Positions 44,951 to 58,239 of a DNA stretch of 64,000 nucleotides are shown here, piece after piece. The DNA lies in contig NC_082405.1 in the NCBI RefSeq assembly GCF_004011695.2, positions 1,550,001-1,614,000 of the forward strand, written 5' to 3'. How positions within the stretch are numbered: position 1 is the stretch's first letter; every line of letters starts with the position of its first letter. This DNA comes from Ascochyta rabiei. Its lineage: Eukaryota; Ascomycota; Dothideomycetes; Pleosporales; Didymellaceae. Made by a program: the position numbers and the translations under genes. Under the pieces are notes generated by a model. The model was not told the DNA's origin, searched no databases, and saw nothing but the letters and a program-made list of their open reading frames with translations.

Positions 44951-47900
44951 GGCGATGACAGCCAGCTACACTGATACACGCGACTTGGCTATCAGGTAAA
45001 CATAACGGCCTGTCGTGACGGAGAAGCTGGAGAAGCGCGTTGCTTGTTACTTGGATGGGTGACTGATTCGAGACGCGCGCGCGCAGTCCGTTAGCGCGTG
45101 CCAAGATGTAAAGACACCGTGCAAACACTGCAAACCAAGCAAACACTACCGGCCTACCTCCACATCTACACTTTGTATGACTACGACGATCCTACTTTCC
45201 CTCAAAACAAAAGTCGGCGTCTTGATGAAATCAGTCGGCCCGTATATGCATATATATACTGCGGTGTATTGAGCATGCCGTCTTGTGTAATGCCAACACG
45301 TGACAAATTAACGATCACTTTTCCAAGGGGGAATAATAGAATGAGTCGCACATCAGGCTCTCCACCTTCCTGCAGACGAGCGTCCTTCGTGCAAGGTATT
45401 CAGGTGTTCAGGTCTACTATTCCTGCCCCATGCAATGCTCGAGACAGTCTCTGCCATCACTTCCCCAACTCTTCGTCTGATGCTATCTCCCATACACAAG
45501 TCCACAAGCCGAGAGGCCGGTGGCTCTGGAAGCAGACACGCTTGCTGCTGTGAAGTGGCAATCTGAATAGGCCCAACATTGGCTGTCCATGCAACTGTCA
45601 TCCTGTCGAGTTCGTTTAACGAGTGACACGGCACAGATGCTCCAAGCAAACCCCGCGCCAGTGCATGCCGCTAATATATGCAAGTCACACCCGCTTCGTC
45701 TTTTTTCTCCACCTTCGGCCCTCGCTCGGAAGCCTGATCCCGCTCTGCATCGTTTCAAAGGGCTCATAAACTGGCTAATGTAAGAAATCCTTCTCTGATC
45801 TCCACTGTCACTGCACTGCAGGGTCGGATATTTCGAGAGCCCCGTACATCTTGGACTTCGTCGTACACCCTCTAAAGAGATAGAGATGTCGTGTACAGAT
45901 CTCCCAATCACTCATGCGTCATGACAGTCGTCAGCTGGCAGGCACTCATCCTGGAAATTATCGCATCCCGCTCAAAACGGTATGATCGCGATTGCGCAGG
46001 GTGTCCAGCTCCACATTGTGATGAGACATCACCCATGAACACGACTACCTCCGATTCATGCTAGCACGCTAACATTTCTGGGTTGATTCGTCTTTCTCTG
46101 TGGTGATGCGCCTGTCAGTCCTTGCACAATGAGCTAACATTATCACACAGATGGGTCTCGGGACAATCGTACTTGACGCCACACACAGCAAGTGTAAGCC
46201 AGGTTTGTAGACTGGCGTCAGTACATCATCGTCGGAGCTTCTCGGTAACAGCTGAGATCAGTGCGGGCACCCTTTGGGTGCCAACCTCGGGGGCGTGCTC
46301 GTTTTGAGTTTGTCAGTCCGTCCGCGTTTCCGCTCCGCCCGCTACCGATCTTGTGAAATCAAGTCCAATACGGCTCCATCTATGCTGCTTCGAAAACTAC
46401 GAACGATAAAAGACGTATATTTGTTCAGGGGAAAGAATCCTGCATTGAAGATGTGCAGTTCGGTCTTTTTCGCCTGGGCCAGTAAAAGGTCATTGCGGAC
46501 AGGCTTTTATTGCTTTTGCTGACGGGCGCAAGCGAGCACCTCTTCGATGCGGGGAGAGGACCTTTTCATCAGATCTTGGGCTGACCGTTGCCTTGCTGAA
46601 CCTACCAGGACCAGTTCCTAATTGTAAAGATCTCTGTGTGCCCTTGCCATCCTGGTAACGTGGCTGATAGCTCGAAACGTTCAACACGGCAGGCTCACCC
46701 GTCTTTGCGTCTCTGAGCTTCATGCCTGCCATCTCCTGTCAAGATTGGGTGTGTTCGGGCTTGCTGTCATTTGGCCAGGTCCTGACTGCAGGAACGATGT
46801 CGTCAAGTCACACGTTGTAGCGACGATAGGAGTAACACTGCGTGCTCCAGGCGCCTTGCGTTGTGGGGCGGATTATCAGCTAGGAACGCCTCAAAGTCGA
46901 CAGGAAAATCGTGTGCCACTAACTCTTGAAGTATGCACGGCCGTAGAAGCCATGGAGTCAAGCTGCGAACATAAACCGTCACGACCAGAAACTCGTTTGA
47001 GATGGATGAGCCTTGGCAGTTGTTCGCAGGCTAATCTGATAACGTGATGGGCCAGCAGACAGTTTTGGCAGCGTATTTTTTGCATATTTTGCCGCTTTCC
47101 ACCTTGGATCATCATCGCCTTTCCGCTGGGATGTGTCTGACCAACAGCAAATCGAAGCTGGCACGAGAGGACGAGGTGCCGCCGATGAAAAGCGATGCGT
47201 GTCTGTCAATAAGATCCGCGCGGCTTAGCCAGCACGTTACATTTCCACGAGGCTTGACATGTCTGTATCACTCAGCTAGCGCTCACGCCGGCAACTCTTT
47301 TCGAAGCCACATGCAGCTCCCGATGCCTCTGAGCAAACGTTAACATAGGTCCTTGCGTGCACAGTGCGCTTACTCCTCTTCGCAAGCTTCGGTCTGCTCC
47401 CTGCTTTAAGTAGATGGCGGCCCGGTGCGCTGGATAGAGTGGAACCGTTAGTTGCAGGGTTATCATCCATCGTGTATTAGAGGCGAATTCGTCGTCGTTG
47501 CAACGACGCTATCTTGGCCTACTATAACCTCTCGTCCTTCCCGTGTGCGCAGCCTGGCCTCGACGTATGCCGGCTTGCCTTTCTCGCCAACTTTACGCCT
47601 AGCATTCCGTTACCTGGATCCTAGTCGATAAAAGTCGTATCACCTTCCCGCTCAGACGATCATCATCGAAACGTCTCTTGCTCCTCCCACGATTGCCCAG
47701 CTCGGTCCCTCCTTACGTCTGCCACTATTACGAGCATTAGGGCGTTGCCACACAACAGGACCTTCAGTTCACAAGATCGTTGACTACTTCAAGGCCGCCG
47801 CCGGGTTCAGTTGTCTTCCGTGCGACGCGGGATCGCAGTTCGTTGCACCACGTCCCGTTAGTTGTTGGTCCGCACCTGTGACTCGCTAGGCGTATCCCCC

Positions 47901-48212
47901 ACTCGGGCGCTCCACCACTCGAAGATTCACGAGTAAGCCGTGTGAGGTTTCTTACAACAATACTATTGAGTTTACCGACAAGATACTAGTCGCTTCATCT
48001 CGCCACTATCCCAGAGCCAAGCGACGTCTAGCAATAGTAGTGCAAAGCTTTGGGGTGCTGCAAAGTCGAACACTCTGCTGCACAGAGTTCAGCCTGGGTG
48101 CTGTTGGACTTGATCTCAGCTTCGACTATACACGACGCCAACAAATTCTTTTGCGTCCGATGTTGCCTAATTGCCGGTAATAGCACTCGAAGTTGCTTCA
48201 TCATCAGACCGA
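44951..48212. other. Long gene-free region between CFT2 and the Zn2Cys6 regulator
   Basis: About 3.2 kb shared upstream by two divergent genes. ORFs are short and without motifs. A small GGGCACCC-TTT-GGGTGCC hairpin lies near 46264-46281. No gene, tRNA or element is supported. Confidence 0.45.
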
Positions 48213-50013
48213 ATGAGCTCATCTACTTCCATCGGCCCTTCGCCGCCAGGCGCACCCATTCGTTTGAGCACCAGCTCGTCCCCACCGCCCTCAATGTCCT
48301 CCGCCAGCGATTCTCCCTTAACAACACCCAATTTTGATTCAAACATCTTCTCGACTTCCGACTCACAATCAGACAGTCGACGTAATTCACACACAAGCCC
48401 CGATGATATCATACCAAAAGTCGAAGAGGCGGAGCTCGATTTAGCAGATGTCAAGGAAGAGACAGACGACACTCCTATATCTCCAACAGAACCCGTTCGA
48501 ATACGACGAGCTCGTGGTCGACCACGGATTCATCCGCCCCGCTCACCGACAACTCTTTCGAAACAAGCCAAGGCACGGTCGAAAACAGGTTGCACAACAT
48601 GCCGAAAACGAAAGAAGAAGTGCGATGAAACTAAGCCCTTCTGTAAATCTCGCCACTCATCCATACAAGAACCGCACTAATCGAGCACAGGCCTTTCGTG
48701 TCAGAAGAACAACATCCACTGCGAAGGCTACAAGCCTCTAGAGATCTGGAAGAGTGGCAAGGAAAGAGCAGCAGAAGGTTGGTGATTGGCTGTATTTTCG
48801 ATGACAAAAGCTGATTGACTATTGTATAGCACGGAAACGAAGTGAGGACATTCAATTCGATCTTCCTCCTCTGATGGAAGGTGTTGAGAGTGACCTCGAC
48901 CGTTCGCTCCTGCAACATTTCGCCAATCGAGCTAGTGCCGTCCTTACGCTGCACGGCGATAAAGCAACGAACCCCTTCACCAAGATCCTGTTGCCAATGG
49001 CACTGCAACACGAGGGCTTGATGCACTCAGTGCTGTGTTTGTCTGCTTCACACATGTACTCCATAAACCCCTCGCAAGAGTATGAAGATCGACAAGCATT
49101 CCATCGCGGCAAAGCATTGCAACTCCTAAAACATGACCTCGAGCGCCAGAAGGCCGGAGAAGGTGGAGTTATGGTCTATGAAGACTCCAATGTAGCTCAG
49201 ATCCTGCTCCATCTCCTTCACTCGATCTGCGATGGGAACACATCTGGTGAATACCGTATGCACATGGTCGCTGCGAAACAGATTGCGATGAGCCAAAAGT
49301 CTGCCAACCCAGAGTTCCAGTCACTCTTCGACGAGTTTTTCTACTACCACTGGATTGCAAGCCAGATTACTTCCATGGACGGTACTGATGTACCAATGAT
49401 GGATGACTTCAGCCTGCCGTTTAAGATCAACCCCGAGACTGCCGGTCTTATTGGTGTATCCGATGGCTTGTTTGGCTTCATCTCTAAGATCAGTAATCTG
49501 AGACGACGACTGCGATCTCGCATCGACAACAAAGTCGAACCGACTATGGACTATGAAGCGTTACTTGCTGCACATGCCATCGATTCAGGTTTGCGCGGCT
49601 GGGTCTGTCCGCAGACGCCAGGCACGCCTCGCTACACGATCTCTATGCTTTATCGCCAGGCTACATGGGTTTATCTATACCGCACAACAAAGAGCTCTGA
49701 TCCCCATGCATACATCAAGAGCGCCGTAGACGACGGCATACGGTACATCAATGAGCTGCCTGCTGAAGGGTGGATTCAAAGCAACGTTCTTCTCCCGCTC
49801 TTTCTCATTGGTTGCGCTGCATTCGAACAGCAGCAGCGCATCGAAATCAACCGAGCGTTCGCTGGCCTTATCGCTTGCACGGGCCTTGGGAACATTGGCT
49901 TCGCAAAGGAAGTCGTTGACGACATCTGGAAGCTCATGGACGCTGGAGACCAAGAGTCTTGGGACTGGGAAAAAATCATCAACCAAAAGGGCTGGGACTT
50001 CCTTGCTACCTAA
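48213..50013 (+). CDS. Zn2Cys6 fungal transcription factor
   Basis: The first exon starts at the ATG at 48213 (MSSSTSIGPSPPGAPIRLST) and ends near 48642. A short second exon, about 48692..48777, carries the rest of the zinc cluster, and the third begins near 48830 and runs to 50013. Joined, the cluster reads CTTCRKRKKKCDETKPFC then LSCQKNNIHC, matching C-x2-C-x6-C-x6-C-x2-C-x6-C exactly, and EGYKPLEIW follows. Upstream are a Ser/Pro-rich N-terminus and an AT-hook-like RARGRPRIHPP. The C-terminal 380 residues are helical (LLPMALQHEGLMHSVLCLSA, FFYYHWIASQITSMDG), typical of the fungal transcription factor regulatory domain 2. Its target genes are unknown, and it has no clustered biosynthetic neighbours. 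Confidence 0.92.
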
Positions 50014-51019
50014 GACGGGCTTACACGCCTCATCGGGCATTCTACTTCACTTCTTGTCGTTGCATTATCACGGTCACATCTACGGAGCAAAAAGGAGTAT
50101 CGAACACGGAGATTGTTCTTCTGGCCCGGAAATTGCTCTTTTGGGATGACGGCTCGCATCCTTCGAGGCATGATGGCAGCGCGGTTTGCATTGAACCGGC
50201 ATAAGATATCCCATCGCATGGGTGCAGCGTGTATTACTCTCGACGAACGAACATGGGTACCGTTTTTGTACGGCATTCCCTTGGGACGGCTCTGCGACGG
50301 ATTTCTTGCGCACATGTAGCATTTGAACGGTTGGCGAGTTTGGTTTGCATCTTCGATCTGCACAAACATGATGCATTTGGCCAGGCAGATTCACACACAT
50401 GGCGCGGCGGTACTCGTTGCAAGCATTGTCAATAGCTAGAGATAGCAAGCATGTTGTAGTCGGGTTCCACGACACGTAGCTGGACAGACGCCAATGCGGC
50501 TACAGTTACAGTGCTGCTCGAATGCCAAGCGCTCTGTTTGTGGATCGATGGTGATCGACCGAAGTGCCAGGATGAGGAGTTGGCAAGCTGCATGGCGTTG
50601 TCTAGAGCCTCGTCTCGGAATTCCGCGCTTCCGCGCGGCACCGTTTCTCCTCCAATCCGAAGGCTTTGAAAGGCACCGTACGTTTTGCCAACTTCTGTTG
50701 TGCGATGCGGAAAGATTGGGGACACTAGTTTGCACCTCCTCAAGAACACAATATCTGCAATATCGTGTTAAAAGGGGGTCGCGGTTCCCGAACACATTGC
50801 AGCCAGCCATGGGCAGATCGCCGCCAGGTTCAGCTTCGCGGTCTGGCTTGCGTGCTGTGCGTGGGGGTAGCGTCTCCAGCCTCGGTATACCTTCCTGAAT
50901 ACTTGACCTCTACATGATGCCCTTGCACCTTGCACTTTGCAATTGGCGTATCCAGTGTCGGCCCTTCCTTTGACGCCAGCGTCGCCCCCACGCGGTTCGG
51001 GAGTTTGCGCAATATGCTC
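50014..51019. other. Intergenic stretch
   Basis: Downstream of the Zn2Cys6 gene. Several motif-free ORFs of up to about 134 codons occur on both strands. No gene is supported. Confidence 0.45.
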
Positions 51020-51021
51020 TA

Positions 51022-51146
51022 CAATGGGGGTGCCTGAACGGAGTAGAAATACGAGCCGCTTGCACTGAGCATCTGGTGATCTTTTACAAGAAGAAGACCC
51101 TAGCTGCGGCAAATCGTATTTCTACTCCGTTTAGGCACCCCCCTTG
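51022..51146. mobile_element. MITE-like element with 33-bp terminal inverted repeats
   Basis: The left end (51020-51054, TACAATGGGGGTGCC...) and right end (51114-51148) are inverted copies matching at 33 of 35 positions, counting the TA pair on each side. The element between the TA target-site copies is 125 bp, too short to code for a transposase. The TA duplication and CAAKGGGGGTGCC ends point to a Tc1/mariner-type non-autonomous element. Confidence 0.85.
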
Positions 51147-51148
51147 TA

Positions 51149-52703
51149 CTATGGTACAGTTGGTCAGTTGATTAGGCTAAAAGCCTAAAAGTAAGGAATG
51201 GTCATGTCTGTGCCTCGGTCAGGGACTACGATTCCCGAGATGATCTGGAGGTGGCATCGTAGCTCTACCCTTCTAAGATGATGCTGGTAGGTCTGTAGCT
51301 TCTTCCCCCACTCAAAGCGTCTCGTACTGTTGATGAGAGCTTGAGAGGTTTTTAGGCCACCGTCTCCACATTTCCGACCCGAGGCATTTCATTGAGTCGT
51401 TGCAATCCCACATCCTCCTTTTCAATATCTTGGTATTCTAGCTGACATACTCCGGATCGCAAACGTGTCCCCCTCCCTCTGTGATCGTCATGTGTTTCGG
51501 ATGATTCGGATAAGCAGGGTTCCAAGGCAGCAGCAGTCAGCCTTATCGTATCACACCGTTTGTCGAGGTCTCGATCATGCCCGCCCTACAGCCACATGTG
51601 CCTCGTGATGTACTCCGTACTATCCAGTACGCTTCCAGTAGTCTTCCACTTCCCAATGCAGCACATCGCTTGCAAGGAGCCCTCAAATGGATCACAGTCC
51701 ACTAAAAAGTTGATACCCCAGCTGTCAAGGCGTATGGCGAACCCAATTCGGTGGTGCCTGCATGGATTCGCAATACAATGTCGATGATGCAGGTCACAAT
51801 GCGAGATCCAGAGTGGAGTGATAACGTGTACCGGTAGCTTACCGCTTGCCTCGCACTCACCGATGTCAGCGAGGCTAATGCACTGCCCACAAGGACACGA
51901 TTGCGCCATGATTTGGATTGTTAATGCGAACGGTTTTCTGATCGCCATGGAGAATAGGTAGGGGTCGCTGGTTGGGCGAACTGAACGCCTCGCGGACCTG
52001 CAGCTGATCGCTGCGCGAGCGATCATGGCTGAAGAGGTCATCGGTCGTAGACCGCGAGATCAAAGTGCGGTGACAGGCATTGGTATGAGGCTGTCAGTCC
52101 CTGGCGTGTCGGTGTAGGTCCAGGATTCGAATTCGGAATTCTTTTCGCCTAGGTATGACCAAAAGCTGTATAACGTGGGACGGGGGCTGAATGGTGCGAT
52201 GATCTGGATTTGGCAACACTCTCTACACGAGACACTATAGCTTTGTTTTGCTAGGAAGTCCTTGCATAGCACTGAAGGTGTGGTTATGAGAGCCGCAAGC
52301 CGCATGTCAAAGTACCTGTTGCCGTCCTTACTTCAAGTTCTGCGTGTTTTCTGTTTGTGCAAATTTGCATTGCTTTAGGACTCGATGTACATGCAGTAGT
52401 TAACTTCCAGAGTCTAGGCAATGCGCAGGATTCATCCGTCCGACACCAACAAATGTAGCTGCAAGAGGGGTCGAGCAATCAGGGTGTGTGATTTGTCGGC
52501 TTCCACACCAGCCGGTGTCCATTCATGTCGTCACTATATTTTCTTTGGGGTGCTTGGGCTGGTATTCAAACAGAACAACGGAAGGGCCACAAAACTGAAC
52601 CTGACCAACGGAGAAGAGCTGCTTGGAGAAGACGAACCATAAGCGGCAGGACTTTCGCAAGTCCCAAAAGAATGGAATGGATGCAAACATGCCAAGCGTC
52701 AAG
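51149..52703. other. Intergenic stretch between two MITE-like elements
   Basis: Contains a minus-strand ORF (51586-52041, 151 codons) without a recognisable family, and otherwise short ORFs. No gene is supported. Confidence 0.4.
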
Positions 52704-52706
52704 CTA

Positions 52707-52926
52707 CCGTATGCGTGCGCGCAACGCCCGCTTTTTACTAGTCAAAATAACTAAAAGTATGTACTTTAATATAGTCTGACTCTATACCTAAAGGTCTGAT
52801 TTTAAAAACCTTGATATAAAATATAGTTAATCTCTATTTGAGGAGATAGTTAGCTCGAAAGTTGTAAAAATTTGATGTTTTTACTAGTAAAACGAGGGCG
52901 TTGCGCAAATGCGCACACAGATACGG
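52707..52926. mobile_element. MITE-like element with imperfect ~45-bp inverted ends
   Basis: Ends CTACCGTATGCGTG (52704 on) and its inverted partner ending at 52929 share CTACCGTAT, then GCGCAACGCCC and TTTACTAGT, with a small indel. TA copies flank a 220-bp body. The interior (about 52745-52875) is strongly AT-rich with no coding capacity. It differs in sequence from the element at 51022, so a second non-autonomous family is present. Confidence 0.8.
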
Positions 52927-52929
52927 TAG

Positions 52930-53628
52930 CGCCCGGCTCTATTTGCTGCTGCAGCTTATGTTGCACTTTACCAACGCAAATGTACACAGCTTGGAAGCAA
53001 AAAAAATTGTGTAAGAGAAGGAGAAAGCAAGTGTCGAAGCCGAGCGAAGGAGGTGTGGTCGACTGTGCCGAGGTGGTACAACTTTACGGGTCTGTGCCCT
53101 GTGCCGTCGAAGGTTGGTAGTGTCTGTCGTGCGACCGTCCCCAGGTTCTCCAATGCGCCGAGCGGAGCGAACCCCCACAGATTTTACAGCCAGAAGCGTT
53201 TCGACGTTTCACCAGCAACACGATTCTTTGTTTCGTAGACGAGCCGTTGCGGTTTGAACACACTCGGCTGGCCGTGCCCGTTCAAGCAGCTCAGGAGTCA
53301 GGACTGACAAGTGCTGACCCTGTAGCCCACCTCGCTGATCGCGGTGCTACCTTCCGTGTCGAAGAACCAGTATGAACTTCCTGATGGTTGTGGTGTTTGT
53401 ACTCTCCTCGTAGGCAGACGATTCGCGGGCTAGATAAGGTGTAGCGTAGCGGGGGTGATCAACTTCGGTTGGCAAGCGACATCCAAGACACTGTCGCCGT
53501 GCATTCGAGTGAGATTGATTGAGCTGCCCCGTGCCACGAAATCACTGGAGGTGGACGTGTGGCCTGCCGTTGCTCTTTCTTTGTTTTCACACACTCATCA
53601 TGAGCACGCCACCCTGATCTCAGACGCC
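52930..53628. other. Promoter region of the ABCG transporter gene
   Basis: Between the second MITE-like element and the transporter start. The reading frame of the transporter is open for 58 codons before the chosen ATG, but there is no ATG among them. No other gene is seen. Confidence 0.45.
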
Positions 53629-56600
53629 ATGGAGTCAACGGGCAAGAGTAGGGCAGGCGTCGACCACAGGAGCCACGAGCTAGGCGCTGAGGCTGGAGTT
53701 CCTGCGAAAGAGCAGGGGATCGACAAACAGAAGCAGCCACTTCCCGAATCGATTCATCCAGTTCGGTCTCACGCGTCGCACGCAGACAATGCTATCTCCT
53801 TGCGCGAGGTCGACCCTGTATCTGTACGACTCGAGCATCTCTCTGTATCAGTTGACGAGTCGCCCAATGCGTTAGCGAAAGCCTTCTCGAAAAAGAAGGC
53901 GGTAGCAGGCCAAAGTCACGTGAAAAAAATCCTCGACGATATTTCAGCCGACCTTCGAAGTGGAACACTCACAGCTATCATTGGTGGCAGTGGCAGCGGC
54001 AAAACGTCTTTGCTCAATCAGATGAGCGGACGCATGCGAGGAAACCGAATCTCAACGTCTGGCCGGACCCTGTTCAATGGTAGCGAAGACACCTTGAACA
54101 TCAAGAGTGCCTATGTGATACAACAAGACATTTTGCTCCCAACATTGACTGTTCGAGAGACTTTGGCATATGCTGCGCAACTACGTCTACCATCCTCGGT
54201 GACCCTGTCTGAAAGGAAGCAACTAGTCGAAGAAGTCATTACAGAGTTGGGCCTGAAGGAGGCGGCAGAAACCCGGATAGGAAATCATGCGCACAAAGGC
54301 TGTAGTGGTGGTGAGAAGAGGCGGACAAGCCTGGGTGTTCAGCTTCTCTCCAACCCAAGCCTACTGTGGCTGGATGAGCCCACCACTGGTCTTGATTCCA
54401 CAAGCGCCTATCAGGTGGTCAAGACTCTACAGAACCTTGCTCGAAAGGGTAGAACGATTGTCGTCACAATTCACCAGCCTCGATCAGAGATCTGGAGCTT
54501 GTTCGATAACTTGATACTACTCACAAGGGGCAGTCCGGCGTATGCAGGTGGCGCAGAAGAATGTCTCAATTACTTCGCACAGCTCGGCCACACGATGCCG
54601 CCATTCACGAACCCAGCTGAATATCTTATCGATGTAGTCAGTGTCGACAACAGAAGCGAAGAAGCAGAGGCCGTTGCTGAAGAGAGAGTTGAACACATCA
54701 AAAGAGCATGGAGACTACAGTACGACAAGATGTCCAGCGAGAAGGGTGAACAGAGCTTCCTTACTGCGCCTGCTGAGCCTCAGCCGACGAAGGTGTTGGT
54801 GTCAAGACATTCATCTATGATCCAACAGATTCGAGTGTTGACTACTCGAACCTTGGTTGTGACTATTCGAGATCCGATGGGCATGTTCGGCAGTCTTCTG
54901 GAGGCTATCAGTATGGCTGTCATCACTGGGTGGATATTCTTGCACGTTGATGGCTCTCTATCTGGGATTCGCTCTCGGCAAGGCGCACTGTACAACGCAG
55001 CAGCACTTCAAGGCTATTTGATATTGCTCTTTGAGACTTACCGGCTTACTGATGACATTCAGCTGTTCGACGAGGAAGCTCGACAAGGCGTCGTCAGCAT
55101 ACCAGCATTCCTCATCTCGAGGCGTTTGGCACGATTTCCTATCGAGGATCTACCCGTACCGCTCATTTTCTCCCTCATCTACTATTTTATGGTGGGGTTT
55201 CAGGCCGACGGCGGCGAATTCCTTATATTCTTCAGCGTCATTTTGCTTGAACATTACATTGCAGTGTGTTTTGCCATGGTTTGCGTGGCCATCTCCAGAA
55301 ATTTTGCAGGTGCCAGTCTTGTCGCCAATCTTGCTTACACTCTGCAATCCATGGCATGTGGATACTTCATACAGTCGAACACCATCCCTATTTATGTGCG
55401 ATGGACCAAGTGGACCGCCTACGTAGTAAGTCTGCGTTTTCTATTCATCCGTTTCATTTGCTTCCTTGGTTATAGTTTAACAAATGTTCACAAACGCTGA
55501 TATCTTCCACAGTTCTATGCTTTTGGGGCTCTATGCGCCAATGAGTTCACTGGTAGCTTCTACGACTGTCCTGCTGGTGGCCCTTCAGACGAAGCATGCA
55601 AAGAGTATACCGGCAAGTTTATCATGGACTCTCTTGGCTTCCCAAAGGAGTGGATATGGCGACCCATCCTCGCTTTGATTGGTTATGTGTTCGCCTTCTA
55701 CGTCGGAGCAGCCGTCCTCCTTAAGTATTGGAAGGCAGAAATCGCCATGGCTCGCGCTCGGCCATCCAACATAGACGGTTCTGCAGGCAAAGAGAAGATG
55801 AGCGAGCAAACGCCTAACGAAATAAGGACTATTAACATCCGCCTTGAAGGGTTCGGTCTAAACATCGAGAAACGCACTTTGCGTAAGCAGACGACGAAGT
55901 CAATCCTCAACCCGCTTACAGCAGAGTTTCAGCCAGGTTCACTGAACGTCATCATGGGGCCGTCCGGTTCTGGAAAGACATCGCTCCTCAACAGCATGGC
56001 TGGTCGATTGAAGGATGATCTTTCGACGCGATACAAAGCTTTCGGCACCATGACCTTCAATGGCTTAGCACCTTCAGAAGACGTCGTTCACTCCATCTGC
56101 TCTTTCGTTACTCAAGATGACGACGCCCTCTTGGCTTCCCTCACTGTTCGCGAAACACTCCGCTACGCCGCCGGTCTACGTCTGCCGAAGTGGATGGATA
56201 AGCAACAGAAGGTGCAAAAGGCCGAGGAGATACTGTTGAAGATGGGTCTCAAAGATTGTGCAGACAATCTCATTGGTAACGACGTCATCAAAGGCATCAG
56301 CGGCGGCGAGAAACGCAGAGTTACCATTGCAGTACAGATTCTGACTGAACCGCGCGTCCTGCTTCTTGATGAGCCACTCTCAGGTCTCGATGCCTTCACT
56401 GCACTCTCCATTATGGATGTTCTCCTTGGTCTCGCACACGAAGGCCGCACACTCATCGTCACTATTCACCAACCACGCTCAGACTTGTTCGCTCGCTTCG
56501 GCAACATCATGCTCCTCGCTCGTGGTGGTCATCCCGTCTTTGCAGGACCAGCCATTCAGCTGCTCCCGCACTTTGCTGCACAGGGCTACGTCTGCCCTGA

Positions 56601-57780
56601 ACACGTAAACCCGGCGGATTTTGCACTCGATCTCATCACCGTCGACCTCCAACACGAATCACGCGAAGAAGCCAGCAGAGAAAAGGTTCGCATGCTGATT
56701 GAAGCGTGGCACCCTGGCCTCTTCCCAGCCACAAGAACCGGCTCGATAGCTACACCTGCCGAACTTGGAAGCCTTGCGCGCGAGCCTGCGAGCTTTGCAG
56801 CCGCGTACTCGATCCTCATCCGCCGTGCAACAAAGAACTTCTTTCGTATGCCCGACCTGATCGTCGCAAGGATCATGCAAGTCGTAGGCCTGGGTATCGT
56901 GTTGGCACTCTTCTTCGCACCGTTGAAGAATGACTACTTCGCTATTCAGAATCGTATGGGGTTCTTGGTGGAAATTGCGCCGCTTTACTTTGTCGGTAGT
57001 GAGTTCTGTCCCGTTTTCGTTTTCTTGGAGAGCCATCACTTACTGACGGCTCTACCCAGTGTTGAACAACATCGCCACCTACCCGACCGAGCGTGACGTG
57101 TTCTATCGAGACTACGCGGACCGCATCTATGGAGTCGAAGCCTTCTTCCTGACCTACATATCGATCACCACACCTTTTGAGATCATCTCTTGTATCGTTT
57201 TTGCAATCCTCACGGTACTCGCATGCGGACTGGAGCGCGACGCAAGCACCTTCTTCATCATTACGTTCAATGCGTTCTGCATAACGAGCTGTGGTGAAAG
57301 TATAGGTATCGCATTCAATACGCTGTTCACACACACGGGATTCAGTGTGAACATTATGAGTGTGTTTCTGAGTGTTGCACAGGTCATGGGTAAGCTGCTC
57401 TCCCCCTCCATCTTGCACGCGCAGTGGAATTTGTTTTACTGACAACGACCCAAGGCGGCGTGTTGTCCCTTAGCATCCCGTCTTTCCTGCAAGCGTTCAA
57501 CCATCTGTCGCCGGTGAAGTGGGCGATTGGCAACATGGCGCCGTACACGCTCCGTCACCAAAAGTTCACGTGTGAGGACTGGCAGAAGATCAACAAGCAG
57601 TGCCCTATCACGACGGGACAGCAGGTTCTAACCCTGTACAAGCTTGACAAGGACCCGGACATGTATATCATGGCATTGGGCATCTGCGCAGTGGTGTACC
57701 GATTCTTGGCGTATGTGGTGCTGAAGATGGTCAAGGAGAGGTGGCTGGGGAGGCTGTGGAGGAAGATGGGGGGGCGGTAA
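53629..57780 (+). CDS. Full-size ABCG (White/BCRP-type) ABC transporter
   Basis: Exons 53629..55425, 55513..56998, 57060..57389 and 57455..57780 give 1312 aa in NBD-TMD-NBD-TMD order. The first nucleotide-binding domain has Walker A GGSGSGKTSLLNQM, signature CSGGEKRRTSLGVQ, Walker B LLWLDEPTTGLDS and a switch His in TIHQPRSEIW. The second has GPSGSGKTSLLNSM, SGGEKRRVTIAVQI, LLLDEPLSGLDAF and TIHQPRSDLF. Both sites are canonical, unlike fungal PDR pumps whose first site is degenerate, so it belongs to the White-like group. Each TMD has six predicted segments, with YFVGMLNNIATYPTERDVFY marking the middle of the second. The start ATG at 53629 was taken because the frame upstream lacks ATG. It is a plasma-membrane or vacuolar exporter; the cargo is unknown. 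Confidence 0.95.
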
Positions 57781-58037
57781 GAGGAAGGGCGCACCTGCAA
57801 CTCTGACGGCGCGGGCGTGAGGTGCACCTTTTGGATATTTCTGGCATACTTGGAAACAACACGCAAGCAAGCAGCACTCATGTTTCTGTTTCTCGTATAG
57901 AATCGTAACATGGGCTGCCTGTGTAGGCACTTTCTTCTCCACAGTACGCTCAGACTCACCGTGACTCTGCCTGGTAAAGGACAGAGATGGGAAATTGGAC
58001 GGCTTACAACTCACCAGCAAACACTGCATTCCATGCA

Positions 58038-58117
58038 TACTCCGTGGTCAATGTCTGCATTCCATGAATACTCCGTGGTCAATGTCTGCATTCCATGAAT
58101 GCTTCGTGGTCAGTGTT
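58038..58117. repeat. 31-bp tandem repeat, about 2.6 copies
   Basis: The unit starts TACTCCGTGGTCAATG and ends CATTCCATGAA. Copies begin at 58038, 58069 and 58100, the last diverged and incomplete. It lies between the ABCG and F-box genes, which converge. Confidence 0.9.
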
Positions 58118-58239
58118 TGAATTTGGGATATAATGCTGCATCGTTAAACTCAATTACTGCCTCTCGGCTTCCTCCGGGGGATCCACGTCAGCAATCCTCT
58201 CGTCAGCCTCACCAAGCGCCCGCGCCGTAGCTTCCATCT

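Noticed and set aside
51586..52041. Minus-strand ORF of 151 codons
   Set aside because: It has some protein-like stretches but no recognisable domain, no clear promoter and lies between two mobile elements. Not enough to call a gene.
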